Shown piece by piece: positions 1 to 9,532 of a stretch of DNA of 64,000 bases (its first letter is position 1; the number at the start of each line of letters is the position of its first letter). Position numbers and translations under genes: made by a program. The DNA lies in assembly GCA_030812955.1 (NCBI GenBank), contig JAUSTR010000002.1:162169-226168 (forward strand). Reading direction: 5' to 3'. Origin of the DNA: Bacillus alveayuensis (GTDB lineage: Bacteria > Bacillota > Bacilli > Bacillales > Aeribacillaceae). The notes under the pieces are model-generated. The model had not been told where the DNA came from. It worked only from the letters and a program-made list of their open reading frames with translations, and did not search any database.

Positions 1-33
1 AGTATTCATTCAAAATATGAAAGGGGATACGCA

Positions 34-2418
34 ATGGTCCAGTTTATCAAGAAGGCTGCGGTTCTTGGTTCTGGTGTTATGGGTTCCGGAATTGCCGCTC
101 ATCTAGCTAATATAGGAATTCCCGTTTTATTACTTGATATTGTACCGACTGAATTGACGGATGATGAAGTGCAAAAAGGTTTAACACTTGAAGACAAAAG
201 TGTTCGTAATCGATTAGCGGATCTAGCTGTAAAAAGGCTATTAAAGCAAAAACCGGCACCATTAACCACGAAAGAAAATATTCATTTTATTCAAACTGGA
301 AATATGGAAGATGATTTAGAGCGATTAAAAGATGTAGATTGGATTATTGAAGTGGTTGTAGAAAGGCTTGAGATTAAAAGACAAGTACTTGAAAAGATCG
401 AACAATTCCGCAAGCCAGGAAGTATTGTTAGTTCTAATACTTCCGGTATTTCAATCGAAGCGATGGCAGAAGGACGATCTGAGGAGTTTAAAAAACATTT
501 TTTAGGCACACATTTTTTTAACCCACCCCGTTATTTAAAATTGTTAGAAATGATTCCAACAAAGGAAACAGATCGATCCGTTTTAGCTTATATGAAGCAA
601 TTTGGAGAGGATGTTCTTGGAAAAGGGGTAGTAGTAGCGAAGGACACTCCAAACTTTATTGCTAACCGCATTGGAACATATGGTTTATTAGTTACAGTAA
701 AAGAAATGGTAAAAGGTGGATATTCGGTAGGGGAGGTAGACTCCATCACTGGTTCATTAATTGGTCGTCCGAAAAGTGCTACATTCCGAACACTTGATGT
801 CGTTGGACTCGATACATTTGCCCATGTTGCCCATAATGTTTATGAGAAAGTAGAAGGCGAAGAGAAGAAAGTATTTGAAATTCCTTCATTTATGAAGAGA
901 ATGTTAGAGGAAAAACGGCTTGGAAGTAAAACAGGTTTAGGATTTTATAAAAAAGAAGGAAACAAAATTTTGGAATTAAACTACAACACATTGGAATATG
1001 AACCGCGCAAAAAATTAAAGACTCCGGCTATTGAAATAGCAAAACAAACAAAGGGACTAAAGGGAAAATTGAAAGCGCTTTTGTATGCTGACGATCGTGC
1101 AGGAAATTTACTTTGGAACATTCTAGCACCCACTCTTCTTTACAGTGCGAAGCTTGTAGGAGAGATTGCAGATCATATTGTTGATATTGACAGAGCGATG
1201 AAATGGGGATTTGGCTGGGAGCTTGGACCATTTGAAATATGGGATGCGATTGGTGTGGCAAAGTCCATTCGCAAAATGGAAAAAGAAGGACTAGAAGTAC
1301 CCGAATGGGTTTTCAAAATGATCGATCAAGGTCATGAATCTTTTTACAAACAAGAAAATAATCAAGAGCTTTACTATCATAACGGAGAGTTTCGACTTGT
1401 TGAACGGAACAAAAAAGCGGTTCATATTCAATCACTAAAAGAAGCGAAAGGTGTTATAAAGAAAAACAGTGGTGCAAGCCTTGTTGATTTAGGAGATGAT
1501 GTTGCTTTATTAGAATTCCATTCCCCAAACAATGCAATTGGTTTAGATATTATTCAAATGATTGATTATGCTGTCGAAGAAGTAGACCGTCATTATAAAG
1601 GACTTGTTATTGGCAACCAAGGGAAAAATTTCTGTGTAGGAGCCAATTTGGCGCTCATTTTAATGGAGGCTCAAGATGACAATTATTTTGAAATTGAGTT
1701 AGTAGTCCGTCGTTTCCAGCAAGCAATGATGAAATTGAAATATAGTGCAAATCCTGTTGTTGCCGCACCATTTAACATGACGCTTGGCGGCGGTGCAGAA
1801 GTTTGCCTGCCAGCAAGCAGAATCCAAGCAGCCAGTGAAACGTATATCGGTCTTGTTGAGGTCGGGGTCGGTTTGATCCCAGGAGGAGGAGGTAATAAAG
1901 AACTATATATAAAACAACTTGAAAGCATACCAAAAGGAGTAAATATTGATTTGCAAAATATCGCCAATAAAGTGTTTGAAACGATCGCTACAGCGAAAGT
2001 GTCAACATCTGCTCAAGAAGCACGAGAAAATGGTTTTCTTAACCAAAATGATGGAATAAGCATGAATGGTGACCACCTTTTATATGAGGCGAAACAAAAA
2101 GTACTGTCGCTTTATGAAGCAGGTTATCGTCCTCCAGTGAAAAAGAAAATTCCAGTTGTTGGAGAGACTGGATATGCGACGATGATTTTATCTGCTCAAT
2201 CGATGCATTTATCTGGTTATGCTTCAGAGCATGATGTGAAAATTGCGAAAAAATTAGCTTATGTTCTTGCAGGTGGAAAAGTTCCATTCGGAACAAAAGT
2301 CGATGAGGAATATTTACTAGATTTAGAGAGAGAAGCCTTTTTGAGCTTAGTAGGAGAACCGAAATCTCAACAACGTATGCAGCACATGCTGTTAAAAGGA
2401 AAGCCGCTTCGTAATTAA
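34..2418 (+). CDS. fadN: 3-hydroxyacyl-CoA dehydrogenase / enoyl-CoA hydratase FadN
   Basis: Bifunctional beta-oxidation enzyme of 794 aa. It hydrates 2-enoyl-CoA and oxidises the resulting 3-hydroxyacyl-CoA with NAD+. The N-terminal half is the dehydrogenase: a Rossmann motif GSGVMGSG at residues 12-19 and the catalytic-His stretch GTHFFNPP with H160. The C-terminal half (about 490-690) is a crotonase fold with GGGAEVCLP and a Gly-rich GLIPGGGG oxyanion region. ATG at 34 follows AAAGGGGA at 20-27. It is the first gene of fadN-fadA-fadE, 17 bp ahead of fadA. In B. subtilis this operon is under the fatty-acid repressor FadR; the promoter lies outside the window, so that control cannot be seen here. 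Confidence 0.96.
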   Translation: MVQFIKKAAVLGSGVMGSGIAAHLANIGIPVLLLDIVPTELTDDEVQKGLTLEDKSVRNRLADLAVKRLLKQKPAPLTTKENIHFIQTGNMEDDLERLKDVDWIIEVVVERLEIKRQVLEKIEQFRKPGSIVSSNTSGISIEAMAEGRSEEFKKHFLGTHFFNPPRYLKLLEMIPTKETDRSVLAYMKQFGEDVLGKGVVVAKDTPNFIANRIGTYGLLVTVKEMVKGGYSVGEVDSITGSLIGRPKSATFRTLDVVGLDTFAHVAHNVYEKVEGEEKKVFEIPSFMKRMLEEKRLGSKTGLGFYKKEGNKILELNYNTLEYEPRKKLKTPAIEIAKQTKGLKGKLKALLYADDRAGNLLWNILAPTLLYSAKLVGEIADHIVDIDRAMKWGFGWELGPFEIWDAIGVAKSIRKMEKEGLEVPEWVFKMIDQGHESFYKQENNQELYYHNGEFRLVERNKKAVHIQSLKEAKGVIKKNSGASLVDLGDDVALLEFHSPNNAIGLDIIQMIDYAVEEVDRHYKGLVIGNQGKNFCVGANLALILMEAQDDNYFEIELVVRRFQQAMMKLKYSANPVVAAPFNMTLGGGAEVCLPASRIQAASETYIGLVEVGVGLIPGGGGNKELYIKQLESIPKGVNIDLQNIANKVFETIATAKVSTSAQEARENGFLNQNDGISMNGDHLLYEAKQKVLSLYEAGYRPPVKKKIPVVGETGYATMILSAQSMHLSGYASEHDVKIAKKLAYVLAGGKVPFGTKVDEEYLLDLEREAFLSLVGEPKSQQRMQHMLLKGKPLRN

Positions 2419-2435
2419 AGAGGAGGTAAAGAAGG

Positions 2436-3614
2436 ATGAGAGAAGCCGTCATTGTAGCAGGTGCTAGAACACCTGTTGGGAAAGCAAAGAAAGGAACACT
2501 TGCAACGGTTCGGACTGATGATTTAGGTGCTTTAGTCGTGAAAGAAACAATAAAGAGGGCTGGAAATTATGATGGCAATATTGATGATTTAATATTCGGT
2601 TGTGCCATGCCGGAAGCGGAACAAGGATTAAATATGGCGAGAAACATTGGGGCGCTTGCTGGATTACCTCATACGGTTCCAGCCATTACGATTAATCGCT
2701 ACTGCTCCTCAGGGTTACAAGCCATTGCCTATGCTGCGGAACGAATTATGCTAGGGCATTCAGATACCATTATTGCTGGTGGAGCAGAGTCTATGAGTCT
2801 TGTACCGATGATGGGACACGTGTTGCGTCCAAATGCAAAACTTGCCGAAGAAGCCCCTGAATATTATATGAGCATGGGACATACGGCAGAGCAAGTAGCA
2901 AAAAAATATGGTGTTAGCCGTGAAGATCAAGATGAATTTGCTGTTTTAAGCCATCAAAAAGCGGCAAAAGCCATACGAGAAGGTAAGTTTGATGACGAAA
3001 TTGTTCGGGTTCAGGTAACAGTAAGAGAGGTTGGGAAAGATCGTCAAATAAAAGAGTCTGTCATTGAGTTTAAACAAGATGAAGGTGTTCGCCCCGATAC
3101 AAGTAAAGAAGTTCTCTCAACATTAAAACCAGTTTTTGCAGTTGATGGATCGGTCACGGCAGGCAACTCCTCACAGACGAGTGATGGAGCGGCAGCTGTT
3201 ATGCTCATGGATCGCGAAAAGGCGGAATCTCTTGGCCTAAAACCATTAGCAAAATTTCGGTCATTTGCGGTTGGAGGTGTTCCTCCAGAAGTCATGGGAA
3301 TAGGTCCTGTTGTTGCTGTTCCAAAAGCATTAAAGCTAGCAGGACTTGAACTATCTGATATTGGCTTATTTGAGTTAAATGAAGCTTTTGCCTCTCAATC
3401 GATTCAAGTTATTAGAGAATTAGGATTAGATGAAGAGAAAGTGAATGTCAATGGCGGAGCGATAGCCTTAGGGCATCCGCTTGGATGTACAGGGGCTAAA
3501 TTGACGTTGACTTTACTACATGAAATGAAGCGTCGCAACGAACAGTTTGGAGTTGTCACGATGTGTATTGGTGGAGGTATGGGAGCTGCAGGAGTGTTTG
3601 AGTTAATTTCTTAA
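2436..3614 (+). CDS. fadA: acetyl-CoA C-acyltransferase (3-ketoacyl-CoA thiolase) FadA
   Basis: Thiolase of 392 aa that cleaves 3-ketoacyl-CoA with CoA to give acetyl-CoA and a shortened acyl-CoA, the last step of each beta-oxidation cycle. Seen: nucleophile Cys90 in NRYCSSGLQ, His347 in [15 protein letters not shown] and the acid/base Cys377 in CIGGGMGAA. Length is normal for the family. A strong AGAGGAGGT precedes ATG 2436. It sits between fadN and fadE, 22 bp before the latter, so the three are surely co-transcribed. The family also contains biosynthetic acetoacetyl-CoA thiolases, but the neighbours make degradation the likely role. Confidence 0.96.
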   Translation: MREAVIVAGARTPVGKAKKGTLATVRTDDLGALVVKETIKRAGNYDGNIDDLIFGCAMPEAEQGLNMARNIGALAGLPHTVPAITINRYCSSGLQAIAYAAERIMLGHSDTIIAGGAESMSLVPMMGHVLRPNAKLAEEAPEYYMSMGHTAEQVAKKYGVSREDQDEFAVLSHQKAAKAIREGKFDDEIVRVQVTVREVGKDRQIKESVIEFKQDEGVRPDTSKEVLSTLKPVFAVDGSVTAGNSSQTSDGAAAVMLMDREKAESLGLKPLAKFRSFAVGGVPPEVMGIGPVVAVPKALKLAGLELSDIGLFELNEAFASQSIQVIRELGLDEEKVNVNGGAIALGHPLGCTGAKLTLTLLHEMKRRNEQFGVVTMCIGGGMGAAGVFELIS

Positions 3615-3636
3615 TTAGAAAGGTGGAGGGTTTTTT

Positions 3637-5421
3637 ATGGCAAACAAAACAGATTCCTATATTAAAGGTGGCAGCTTCATTTTAGATGATGTCACGTATG
3701 ATCAAGTGTTTACCCCTGAAGATTTTACAGAGGAACAGAAAATGATTGGAAAAACAACGGAAGACTTTGTGGTGAATGAGGTAGTACCACATATAGATGA
3801 ATTGGAAAATCAACAGTTTGATATTTCAATCAAGCTACTAAAAAAGGCAGGGGAATTAGGTCTGTTAGGCGCTGATATCCCTGAAGAATATGGAGGACTA
3901 GGTTTAGATAAAGTGAGCTCTGCTCTTATTGCAGAAAAGTTTTCTCGTGCCGGCGGCTTTTCGGTTACTTTTGGAGCTCATGTTGGCATTGGGACCTTAC
4001 CGATTGTTTTATTTGGTACAGAAGAACAAAAGAAAAAATATTTACCGAAACTCGCTACAGGTGAAAAAATTGCTGCTTATGCGTTAACAGAGCCGGGTTC
4101 AGGGTCTGATGCTCTCGGTGCTAAAACAACAGCTAAATTAAATGCAGAAGGCACTCACTATATTTTAAACGGTGAAAAGCAATGGATTACGAACTCAGGT
4201 TTTGCTGATGTTTTTGTCGTTTACGCAAAAATAGATGGGGAACATTTTACCGCATTTATTGTTGAACGAGACTTCCCAGGTGTCTCAACAGGTCCAGAAG
4301 AAAAGAAAATGGGAATCAAAAGCTCTTCAACAAGAACCTTAATTTTAGAAGATGTACATGTTCCAAAAGAAAATGTTCTTGGGGAAATAGGAAAAGGCCA
4401 TGTTATCGCCTTCAATATTTTAAATATTGGACGCTATAAACTAGCACTTGGAGCCATTGGAGGAAGTAAACGAGTTTTAGAACTTTCAGCACAATATGCA
4501 AATCAACGTCATCAGTTTAAACAGCCTTTATCGAATTTTACACTTATTCAAGAAAAACTAGCGAACATGGCAACGAAGTTATATGCAATGGAAAGCTCTG
4601 TCTATCGTACTGTCGGTTTATTTGAAGAGCGAATGAGCAAATTATCTTCTGAAGAAGTGAAAGATGGAAGGGCGGTTGCGGCCTCTATCGCCGAATATGC
4701 GATTGAATGCTCATTAAACAAAGTATTTGGTTCGGAAACATTGGATTATATTGCTGATGAAGGTGTTCAAATACATGGCGGATACGGATATATGATGGAA
4801 TATGAAGTGGAAAGAGCATACCGCGATTCACGAATTAATCGTATATTTGAAGGTACAAACGAAATTAACCGTTTGCTCGTTCCTGGAACGTATTTACGGA
4901 AAGCGATGAAAGGAGAACTTCCATTATTCCAAAAAGCTCAGGCGCTTCAGGAAGAATTGATGATGATGATTCCAGAGGAAGTAGGGGAAGGAACGCTTGA
5001 ACAAGAAAAATATTTACTGAAAAATGCGAAAAAAATTGCGTTAATGATCGCTGGCCTTGCTGCACAAAAATATGCTCAATCCCTTCAAAAAGAACAAGAG
5101 CTATTAGTGAACATTGCGGATATCGTAAGCAATGTATATGCAATGGAATCAGCGATTTTACGTACAGAAAAGTCGATTGCAAAATCTGGAGAAGAGAAAA
5201 ACAAACAGAAGCTTTACTACACACAAGTTTTCTGTCAAGAAGCGTTTTATGCAATTGAAAATGATGCAAAAGAGTCGCTTGTAGCGCTTGAACAAGGTGA
5301 CGGCCTCCGCATGATGTTATCATCATTACGTAAATTGACGAGACATACTCCTATGAATGTTATTGAAAAGAAACGTGAGATTGCCAAACAAATTATCGAG
5401 GAAGAACGCTATATTGTGTAG
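3637..5421 (+). CDS. fadE: acyl-CoA dehydrogenase FadE
   Basis: FAD-dependent acyl-CoA dehydrogenase of 594 aa, catalysing the first oxidation of acyl-CoA to trans-2-enoyl-CoA. Seen: ALTEPGSGSDALGAKTTA (FAD/substrate region), a middle beta-domain, then EYEVERAYRDSRI and FEGTNEINR, where the Glu of FEGT aligns with the usual catalytic base. It is about 200 residues longer than short-chain enzymes; the extra C-terminal helical region (about 400-594) resembles very-long-chain dehydrogenases, which suggests long-chain substrates. AAAGGTGGAGG precedes ATG 3637. Last gene of the fad operon, followed 10 bp later by a strong terminator. Confidence 0.95.
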   Translation: MANKTDSYIKGGSFILDDVTYDQVFTPEDFTEEQKMIGKTTEDFVVNEVVPHIDELENQQFDISIKLLKKAGELGLLGADIPEEYGGLGLDKVSSALIAEKFSRAGGFSVTFGAHVGIGTLPIVLFGTEEQKKKYLPKLATGEKIAAYALTEPGSGSDALGAKTTAKLNAEGTHYILNGEKQWITNSGFADVFVVYAKIDGEHFTAFIVERDFPGVSTGPEEKKMGIKSSSTRTLILEDVHVPKENVLGEIGKGHVIAFNILNIGRYKLALGAIGGSKRVLELSAQYANQRHQFKQPLSNFTLIQEKLANMATKLYAMESSVYRTVGLFEERMSKLSSEEVKDGRAVAASIAEYAIECSLNKVFGSETLDYIADEGVQIHGGYGYMMEYEVERAYRDSRINRIFEGTNEINRLLVPGTYLRKAMKGELPLFQKAQALQEELMMMIPEEVGEGTLEQEKYLLKNAKKIALMIAGLAAQKYAQSLQKEQELLVNIADIVSNVYAMESAILRTEKSIAKSGEEKNKQKLYYTQVFCQEAFYAIENDAKESLVALEQGDGLRMMLSSLRKLTRHTPMNVIEKKREIAKQIIEEERYIV

Positions 5422-5430
5422 TCACGAAAT

Positions 5431-5461
5431 ATCCTAATCCTCTTTGGGTTAGGATTTTTTT
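5431..5461 (+). terminator. Rho-independent terminator of fadNAE
   Basis: Stem ATCCTAATCC (5431-5440) pairs with GGGTTAGGAT (5446-5455) with one G-T pair and a 5-nt loop, followed by a T run to 5461. It directly follows the fadE stop codon. Confidence 0.9.
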
Positions 5462-5486
5462 GTAATGTATGAAAATTAATATTTTT

Positions 5487-5693
5487 AGTCTGTTTTTGCA
5501 AGCTTGTTGCTTTTCGATTGTCAATGAACCAAACAAAGCAACGTGATCGGACAAATCACATTTGTCCGATCATCGACTTTTGTCGGTTTACGTCACGCTT
5601 TAGCGTGACATAGCAAGCGTATCGATTGCCTGACAGTCGAAAAGCTATAGTATAGTAAAGCAATGTTTACAATCATCATAATGAAAAGAGGCT
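5487..5693 (+). repeat. MITE-like element, family 1, long form (copy A)
   Basis: This 207-bp non-coding element fills most of the 398-bp gap between fadE and yusI. It starts like the other copies (AGTCTGTTTTTGCAAGC, against the usual AGGCTGTTTTCGTAAAC) and ends AAAAGAGGCT. Inside are nested inverted repeats: CTTTTCGATTGTC against GACAGTCGAAAAG, CGGACAAAT against ATTTGTCCG, and GTCACGC against GCGTGAC. No ORF is supported. Seven related copies lie elsewhere in the window. Confidence 0.82.
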
Positions 5694-5819
5694 TTGTTGA
5701 AGATCATGTTCATTTGATAACGTAGAAATTTTAAAAAAAAAATAAAACGATCTGTTATGCTTGAAAAAGTAATTATGATAAAATATGAATAAGCAGAAAA
5801 ATTACAGGTGGTGGATTTA

Positions 5820-6194
5820 GTGGCATTAACGTTTTATTGGTACCCAAAATGTGGGACATGCCGTAAAGCGAAAAAATGGCTTGAGGGGCATGGAGTTGAT
5901 TTTCAAGAAGTACATATTGTGGAAAATCCCCCAACTAAAGATGAATTAAAGGATTTATTTCATAAAAGCGGATTAGAAGTCAAACAGTTTTTTAATACGA
6001 GTGGGCATAAATATCGTGAATTAAGGTTAAAAGATAAAGTAAAAACAGCTTCTGAAGATGAGCTGTTAGAACTATTAGCGTCGGATGGAATGTTGTTAAA
6101 ACGCCCAATTTTGACAGATGGAAATAAAGTAACGGTTGGATTTAAAGAAGAACAATTCGAACAAACTTGGCTGAAATTAGAAAAAGATTTTTAA
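5820..6194 (+). CDS. yusI: ArsC/Spx-family protein YusI
   Basis: Small thioredoxin-fold protein of 124 aa in the arsenate reductase (ArsC)/Spx family. The N-terminal YWYPKCGTCRKAKKWL carries a CxxC pair, as in Spx-like regulators. The rest follows the ArsC pattern, with KRPILTDGNKVTVGF near the C terminus. An earlier GTG at 5808 is open, but AGGTGGTGG (5805-5813) is placed for GTG 5820, giving MALTFYWYP. In B. subtilis yusI also lies between the fad operon and gcvH. The function of YusI itself is not known to me: redox-sensing regulator or reductase are both possible. A terminator follows, so it is probably monocistronic. Confidence 0.88.
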   Translation: MALTFYWYPKCGTCRKAKKWLEGHGVDFQEVHIVENPPTKDELKDLFHKSGLEVKQFFNTSGHKYRELRLKDKVKTASEDELLELLASDGMLLKRPILTDGNKVTVGFKEEQFEQTWLKLEKDF

Positions 6195-6267
6195 AATCTT
6201 TCAGTTTAAAGACAAAATCTATATAAAAGGTTTTGTCAGACTGAGTCTGAGAGATTTTTTAAATTTT
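6193..6267 (+). terminator. Compound terminator after yusI
   Basis: AAAATCTTTCAG (6193-6204) pairs with CTGAGAGATTTT (6247-6258) with one mismatch and encloses two smaller hairpins, GACAAAA/TTTTGTC (6211-6237) and TCAGAC/GTCTGA (6236-6250). A T-rich stretch follows. Confidence 0.75.
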
Positions 6268-6309
6268 TTTCAAAAAAAATAATGAATATTTATGTGGAGG
6301 GAATAAAAA

Positions 6310-6693
6310 ATGAACACACCAAAAGAGCTGCGCTATTCGGAAGAACATGAATGGGTTAAAGTTGAAGGTGACAAGGTTCGAGTAGGGATAACAGATTTTG
6401 CTCAATCAGAATTAGGGGATATCGTTTTTGTCGAACTCCCAGAAGTAGGCGATGAGATTGTAGCAAATGAACCATTCGGAAGTGTTGAATCAGTAAAAAC
6501 CGTATCTGAATTATATGCACCAATTAGCGGTAAAGTTGTTGAAGTGAATGAGGATTTAAATGATAATCCAGAATATGTAAATGAATCACCATATGAAAAA
6601 GCGTGGATGATTGTTGTTGAACCGAATGATATTCATGAAGTAGACAATCTTATGACTGCTGAACAATACGAAGAGATGGTTAAAGAAGATTAA
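6310..6693 (+). CDS. gcvH: glycine cleavage system H protein
   Basis: Lipoyl-carrier protein of 127 aa. It shuttles the aminomethyl group between the P, T and L proteins of glycine cleavage; in Bacillus GcvH also acts as the lipoyl relay from which lipoate is passed to other enzymes. Lys63 in [13 protein letters not shown] is the lipoylation site and the H-protein fold signature is complete. ATG 6310 follows GTGGAGG. Neither gcvT nor gcvP is nearby, as in B. subtilis, which fits the relay role. lipA, which makes lipoyl groups, is at 28.4 kb in this window. Confidence 0.97.
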   Translation: MNTPKELRYSEEHEWVKVEGDKVRVGITDFAQSELGDIVFVELPEVGDEIVANEPFGSVESVKTVSELYAPISGKVVEVNEDLNDNPEYVNESPYEKAWMIVVEPNDIHEVDNLMTAEQYEEMVKED

Positions 6694-6701
6694 TTTGAAC
6701 C

Positions 6702-6742
6702 AAAACATCCTTTCTCGTTATTTTTGAGAAGGGTGTTTTTAT
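6702..6742 (+). terminator. Terminator after gcvH
   Basis: AACATCCTTTCTC (6704-6716) pairs with GAGAAGGGTGTT (6726-6737), followed by TTTTATTTA. It starts about 10 bp after the gcvH stop. Confidence 0.85.
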
Positions 6743-6853
6743 TTATAGTAGGATGGCCTTTCTATTTAAATAAAATCGATGAAAAAAGGAAAACAACCTT
6801 TATTACACGAATATACTATATGAAAAGTGTATAATGTGAAACAGGTGATGATG

Positions 6854-7201
6854 ATGGCAGTCATGGATGTTGATAAGGTCATTATCGTTGAAGGGAAGTC
6901 TGATAAACGAAAAGTGGAAACGGTGATTAATGAACCTGTTGAAATTATTTGCACAAATGGAACGTTAAGTCTGTCTAAATTAGACGAATTAGTAGAAAAT
7001 TTATATTTTAAAGAAGTTTACGTATTGGTAGATGCAGATGAAGCTGGAGAGAAATTACGAAAACAATTTAAGCGGGAGTTTCCAGAAGCATCTCATTTAT
7101 ACATTGATAAAATGTATCGGGAAGTGGCTGCTGCACCCGATCAGCATATTGCTTCTGTTTTGTTAAGCGCAAATATTGACGTGCAAACAAAATTTTTATA
7201 A
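6854..7201 (+). CDS. yusF: Toprim-domain protein YusF
   Basis: Protein of about 115 aa that is essentially a lone Toprim domain: IIVEGKSDKRKVE supplies the conserved Glu, and YVLVDADEAGEKLRK supplies the DxD pair that holds Mg2+ in primases, topoisomerases and RNase M5. Length and motif order resemble the small RNase M5-like YusF of B. subtilis. The start is uncertain: GTG 6827, 6836 and 6845 and ATG 6848 and 6851 are also in frame. ATG 6854 is best placed after AGGTGA (6843-6848). It lies 25 bp before yusE. A nucleic-acid enzyme is likely, but the substrate is unknown. Confidence 0.8.
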   Translation: MAVMDVDKVIIVEGKSDKRKVETVINEPVEIICTNGTLSLSKLDELVENLYFKEVYVLVDADEAGEKLRKQFKREFPEASHLYIDKMYREVAAAPDQHIASVLLSANIDVQTKFL

Positions 7202-7226
7202 TAAAGAGGTGCTATATTTAGTAACG

Positions 7227-7535
7227 ATGATTGAGATAACGGATGAACAACTGAAAACGATTGAGAAAGAAGATCAACTTTTTCTCTACTTATACACCCC
7301 TCTTTGTGGTACATGTCAATTAGCGAAAAAAATGTTAACGATTGTTGAGGAAGCAATCCCTACCCTTCATATTTATATGAAGGATTTAAATTATGCACCA
7401 ACTTTTGCGGAAAAATGGGAGATTGGAAGTGTTCCTTGCTTATTAATATTTAAGCATGGGAAATTAGTTTTAAAAAAGTATGCGTTTCATTCCCTTGAAC
7501 ATATTTATGAAACGTTAAAAGAATATGCCGCTTAA
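7227..7535 (+). CDS. yusE: thioredoxin-like protein YusE
   Basis: Thioredoxin-fold protein of 102 aa with active site CGTC (TPLCGTCQLAKKML) and the cis-Pro region GSVPCLLIFKHGK typical of thioredoxins. It lacks the WCGPC of true TrxA, so it is a thioredoxin-like thiol-disulfide protein of unknown partner. An open frame extends upstream into yusF, but AAGAGGTG (7204-7211) and the homology region point to ATG 7227 (MIEITDEQ). A terminator follows. Probably co-transcribed with yusF. Confidence 0.85.
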   Translation: MIEITDEQLKTIEKEDQLFLYLYTPLCGTCQLAKKMLTIVEEAIPTLHIYMKDLNYAPTFAEKWEIGSVPCLLIFKHGKLVLKKYAFHSLEHIYETLKEYAA

Positions 7536-7553
7536 ATCAGCATTTGCTCGACG

Positions 7554-7577
7554 AGCCGCCAATTTGGCGGCTTTTTA
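7554..7577 (+). terminator. Terminator after yusE
   Basis: AGCCGCC (7554-7560) pairs with GGCGGCT (7566-7572), extendable through an AATTT loop, with CTTTTTAT following. Confidence 0.88.
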
Positions 7578-7709
7578 TATGTCTTGGTTTTTTCTTTATT
7601 TCTTGGGAAATATGTCATTTCAAAGCATAAAAAGTCGATAAGTAATAGGAGGAAGGGAGTAACAAGAAAAGAATTAGTCAAAGGAAAAGAAGGGTAGGAG
7701 TGATGAGAT

Positions 7710-8060
7710 ATGCTTGAATTGTTAACAAACAAGGTGAATTCCTGCGATCTAATCAAGCCCTTGCTTCCTAAAGAGCCGATATTTATTTCCTTTCAAGGAA
7801 GTGAAGGTAAATGCTGTCACTATGTATTAAATTTTAAAGGATTACAGCCACTAAAGGAAATTCCTGAAATATTACACGTTAAAATAGTAGGAAATTCTGA
7901 ACAATTACAGGAACTGATCAAAGGAGAGCTGCGGCTCCAACAACTGATGAAGTTAAATGCTTTAAAGGTGGAAGGAAAGTTTCGAGACATCTTAAAAATT
8001 GAAGCGATGATTTCTTTATCTGTAAGTTCAGAAAATTCGTTGACTTCGGACAATATATAA
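7710..8060 (+). CDS. yusD: SCP2 sterol-carrier-like protein (YusD-like)
   Basis: Protein of 116 aa. The C-terminal half (GELRLQQLMKLNALKVEGKFRDILKIEAMISL) resembles the conserved core of SCP2 lipid-binding domains, where a G-(K/E)-L segment is followed by V-x-G. It occupies the place of yusD in the B. subtilis order (metN-yusD-yusE), which supports the name more than the sequence alone. ATG 7710 follows TAGGAGTGATG. Bacterial SCP2 proteins bind hydrophobic ligands; the ligand here is unknown. It stands 57 bp before metY and may share its transcript, since no terminator lies between. Confidence 0.62.
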   Translation: MLELLTNKVNSCDLIKPLLPKEPIFISFQGSEGKCCHYVLNFKGLQPLKEIPEILHVKIVGNSEQLQELIKGELRLQQLMKLNALKVEGKFRDILKIEAMISLSVSSENSLTSDNI

Positions 8061-8117
8061 TATAAGATTTTTATAATCTCGAATGTAAACATATGAACTG
8101 AAGAGGAGGAAGTAAAG

Positions 8118-9437
8118 ATGGGAGAACAATCCTATCGTTTAGAGACTATCAGTATACATGGTGGTTTAAAAAAAGATTCAAGGACAGGGGCAAGGGCTGT
8201 TCCGATTTATCAATCAAATGCATATTTATTTGAGAATACGGAACATGCTCAAAACTTATTTGCCCTTAAGGAAGAAGGGTATATTTATTCAAGAATTCAC
8301 AATCCTACCGTTACAGTATTAGAAGAACGGGTAGCGGCACTTGAAGGCGGTGTTGGTGCTCTTGCGGTTTCGAGTGGAATGGCAGCGATTGCATTAGCGA
8401 TATTAAACATTGCTCATGCAGGTGATGAAATTGTCGCAGCATCCACTTTATATGGGGGAACATATAATTTATTTTCGACAACATTACCAAAGTATGGTAT
8501 TAAAACAATTTTTGTTGACCCAGAAGATGTAAATAATTTTAGAAAAGCGATCACTCCTAAAACGAAGGCTATTTTCGCTGAGACGATCGGAAATCCTAGC
8601 TTGCATGTTCTAGATATAGAAGAAGTTGCAAAAATAGCACACGAGGCGGGAATTCCACTAATTGTCGATAATACGTTTGCTACTCCTTATTTATGCAGAC
8701 CAATTGATTATGGTGCAGATATTGTCGTTCATTCGGCTACGAAATGGTTATTAGGAAACGGTACGACACTTGGTGGAATTATTGTAGATGGAGGAAAATT
8801 TGATTGGAATACTGAAAAATTCCCAGGATTTACAACTCCAGATGCGAGTTACCATAATTTAGTTTATGCAGAAGCGTTAGGGCCTTTAGCATACATAGTG
8901 AAAGCCCGTGTTCAATTATTGCGGGATTTAGGGCCAGCATTAAGTCCTTATAATGCCTTTCAATTTAATCTAGGTCTTGAAACATTGCATGTTCGAATGA
9001 AGGAGCATATTCATAATACGAGAAAAGTTGTTCAATACTTACAAAATCACCCAAGTGTAAATTGGATTCTTTATCCAGAGCTTGAAAACCATCCTGCAAA
9101 CGATTTAGCGAAAAAATATTTACCAAAAGGAGCAGGTTCTGTTATTGTTTTCGGAATAAACGGCGGACGAGAAGCTGGACGTAAATTAATTGATTCCGTT
9201 CAACTTTGGTCTCACGTTGCCAATGTTGGCGATGCTAAAAGTCTCATTATTCATCCAGCTAGCACAACACACCAGCAATTAAGTGATGAGGAATTAGAAC
9301 AGGCGGGTGTAACGGAAGATTTAATTCGTTTATCGGTTGGAATTGAACATATTGATGATATATTAGACGATTTAGAACAGGCGATTGAAAAAGCAACTGG
9401 GAAAAGATCAAATCATTCGGAATCTGTCACGAATTAA
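8118..9437 (+). CDS. metY: O-acetylhomoserine sulfhydrylase (MetY-type)
   Basis: PLP enzyme of 439 aa in the Cys/Met metabolism family. It condenses O-acetylhomoserine with sulfide to homocysteine, and many family members also accept O-acetylserine. Lys209 in DIVVHSATKW is the PLP-binding lysine, and YSRIHNPTVTVLEER is the family signature. The roughly 430-aa length fits O-acetylhomoserine sulfhydrylases rather than the 380-aa cystathionine synthases. GAGGAGGAAG precedes ATG 8118. It is inserted between yusD and metN relative to B. subtilis, so it looks like a lineage-specific addition. No SAM riboswitch lies in the 57-bp upstream gap. Homoserine acetyltransferase is not in the window. Confidence 0.9.
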   Translation: MGEQSYRLETISIHGGLKKDSRTGARAVPIYQSNAYLFENTEHAQNLFALKEEGYIYSRIHNPTVTVLEERVAALEGGVGALAVSSGMAAIALAILNIAHAGDEIVAASTLYGGTYNLFSTTLPKYGIKTIFVDPEDVNNFRKAITPKTKAIFAETIGNPSLHVLDIEEVAKIAHEAGIPLIVDNTFATPYLCRPIDYGADIVVHSATKWLLGNGTTLGGIIVDGGKFDWNTEKFPGFTTPDASYHNLVYAEALGPLAYIVKARVQLLRDLGPALSPYNAFQFNLGLETLHVRMKEHIHNTRKVVQYLQNHPSVNWILYPELENHPANDLAKKYLPKGAGSVIVFGINGGREAGRKLIDSVQLWSHVANVGDAKSLIIHPASTTHQQLSDEELEQAGVTEDLIRLSVGIEHIDDILDDLEQAIEKATGKRSNHSESVTN

Positions 9438-9532
9438 TCGATTTTTTTATTGACATGGCCAATCATCAATGCTAGAATCTAATTCAGTTGAATTTTGGTG
9501 TTATGCTTAACAGAATATTTACATTTTATTTT

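Noticed and set aside
2039..2452. 137-codon minus-strand ORF inside fadN
   Set aside because: Antisense shadow of a well-supported gene; no ribosome-binding site or family resemblance. The same applies to other antisense ORFs, such as 4865-5326, 11869-12327, 22349-22747, 34328-34729 and 55538-55918.
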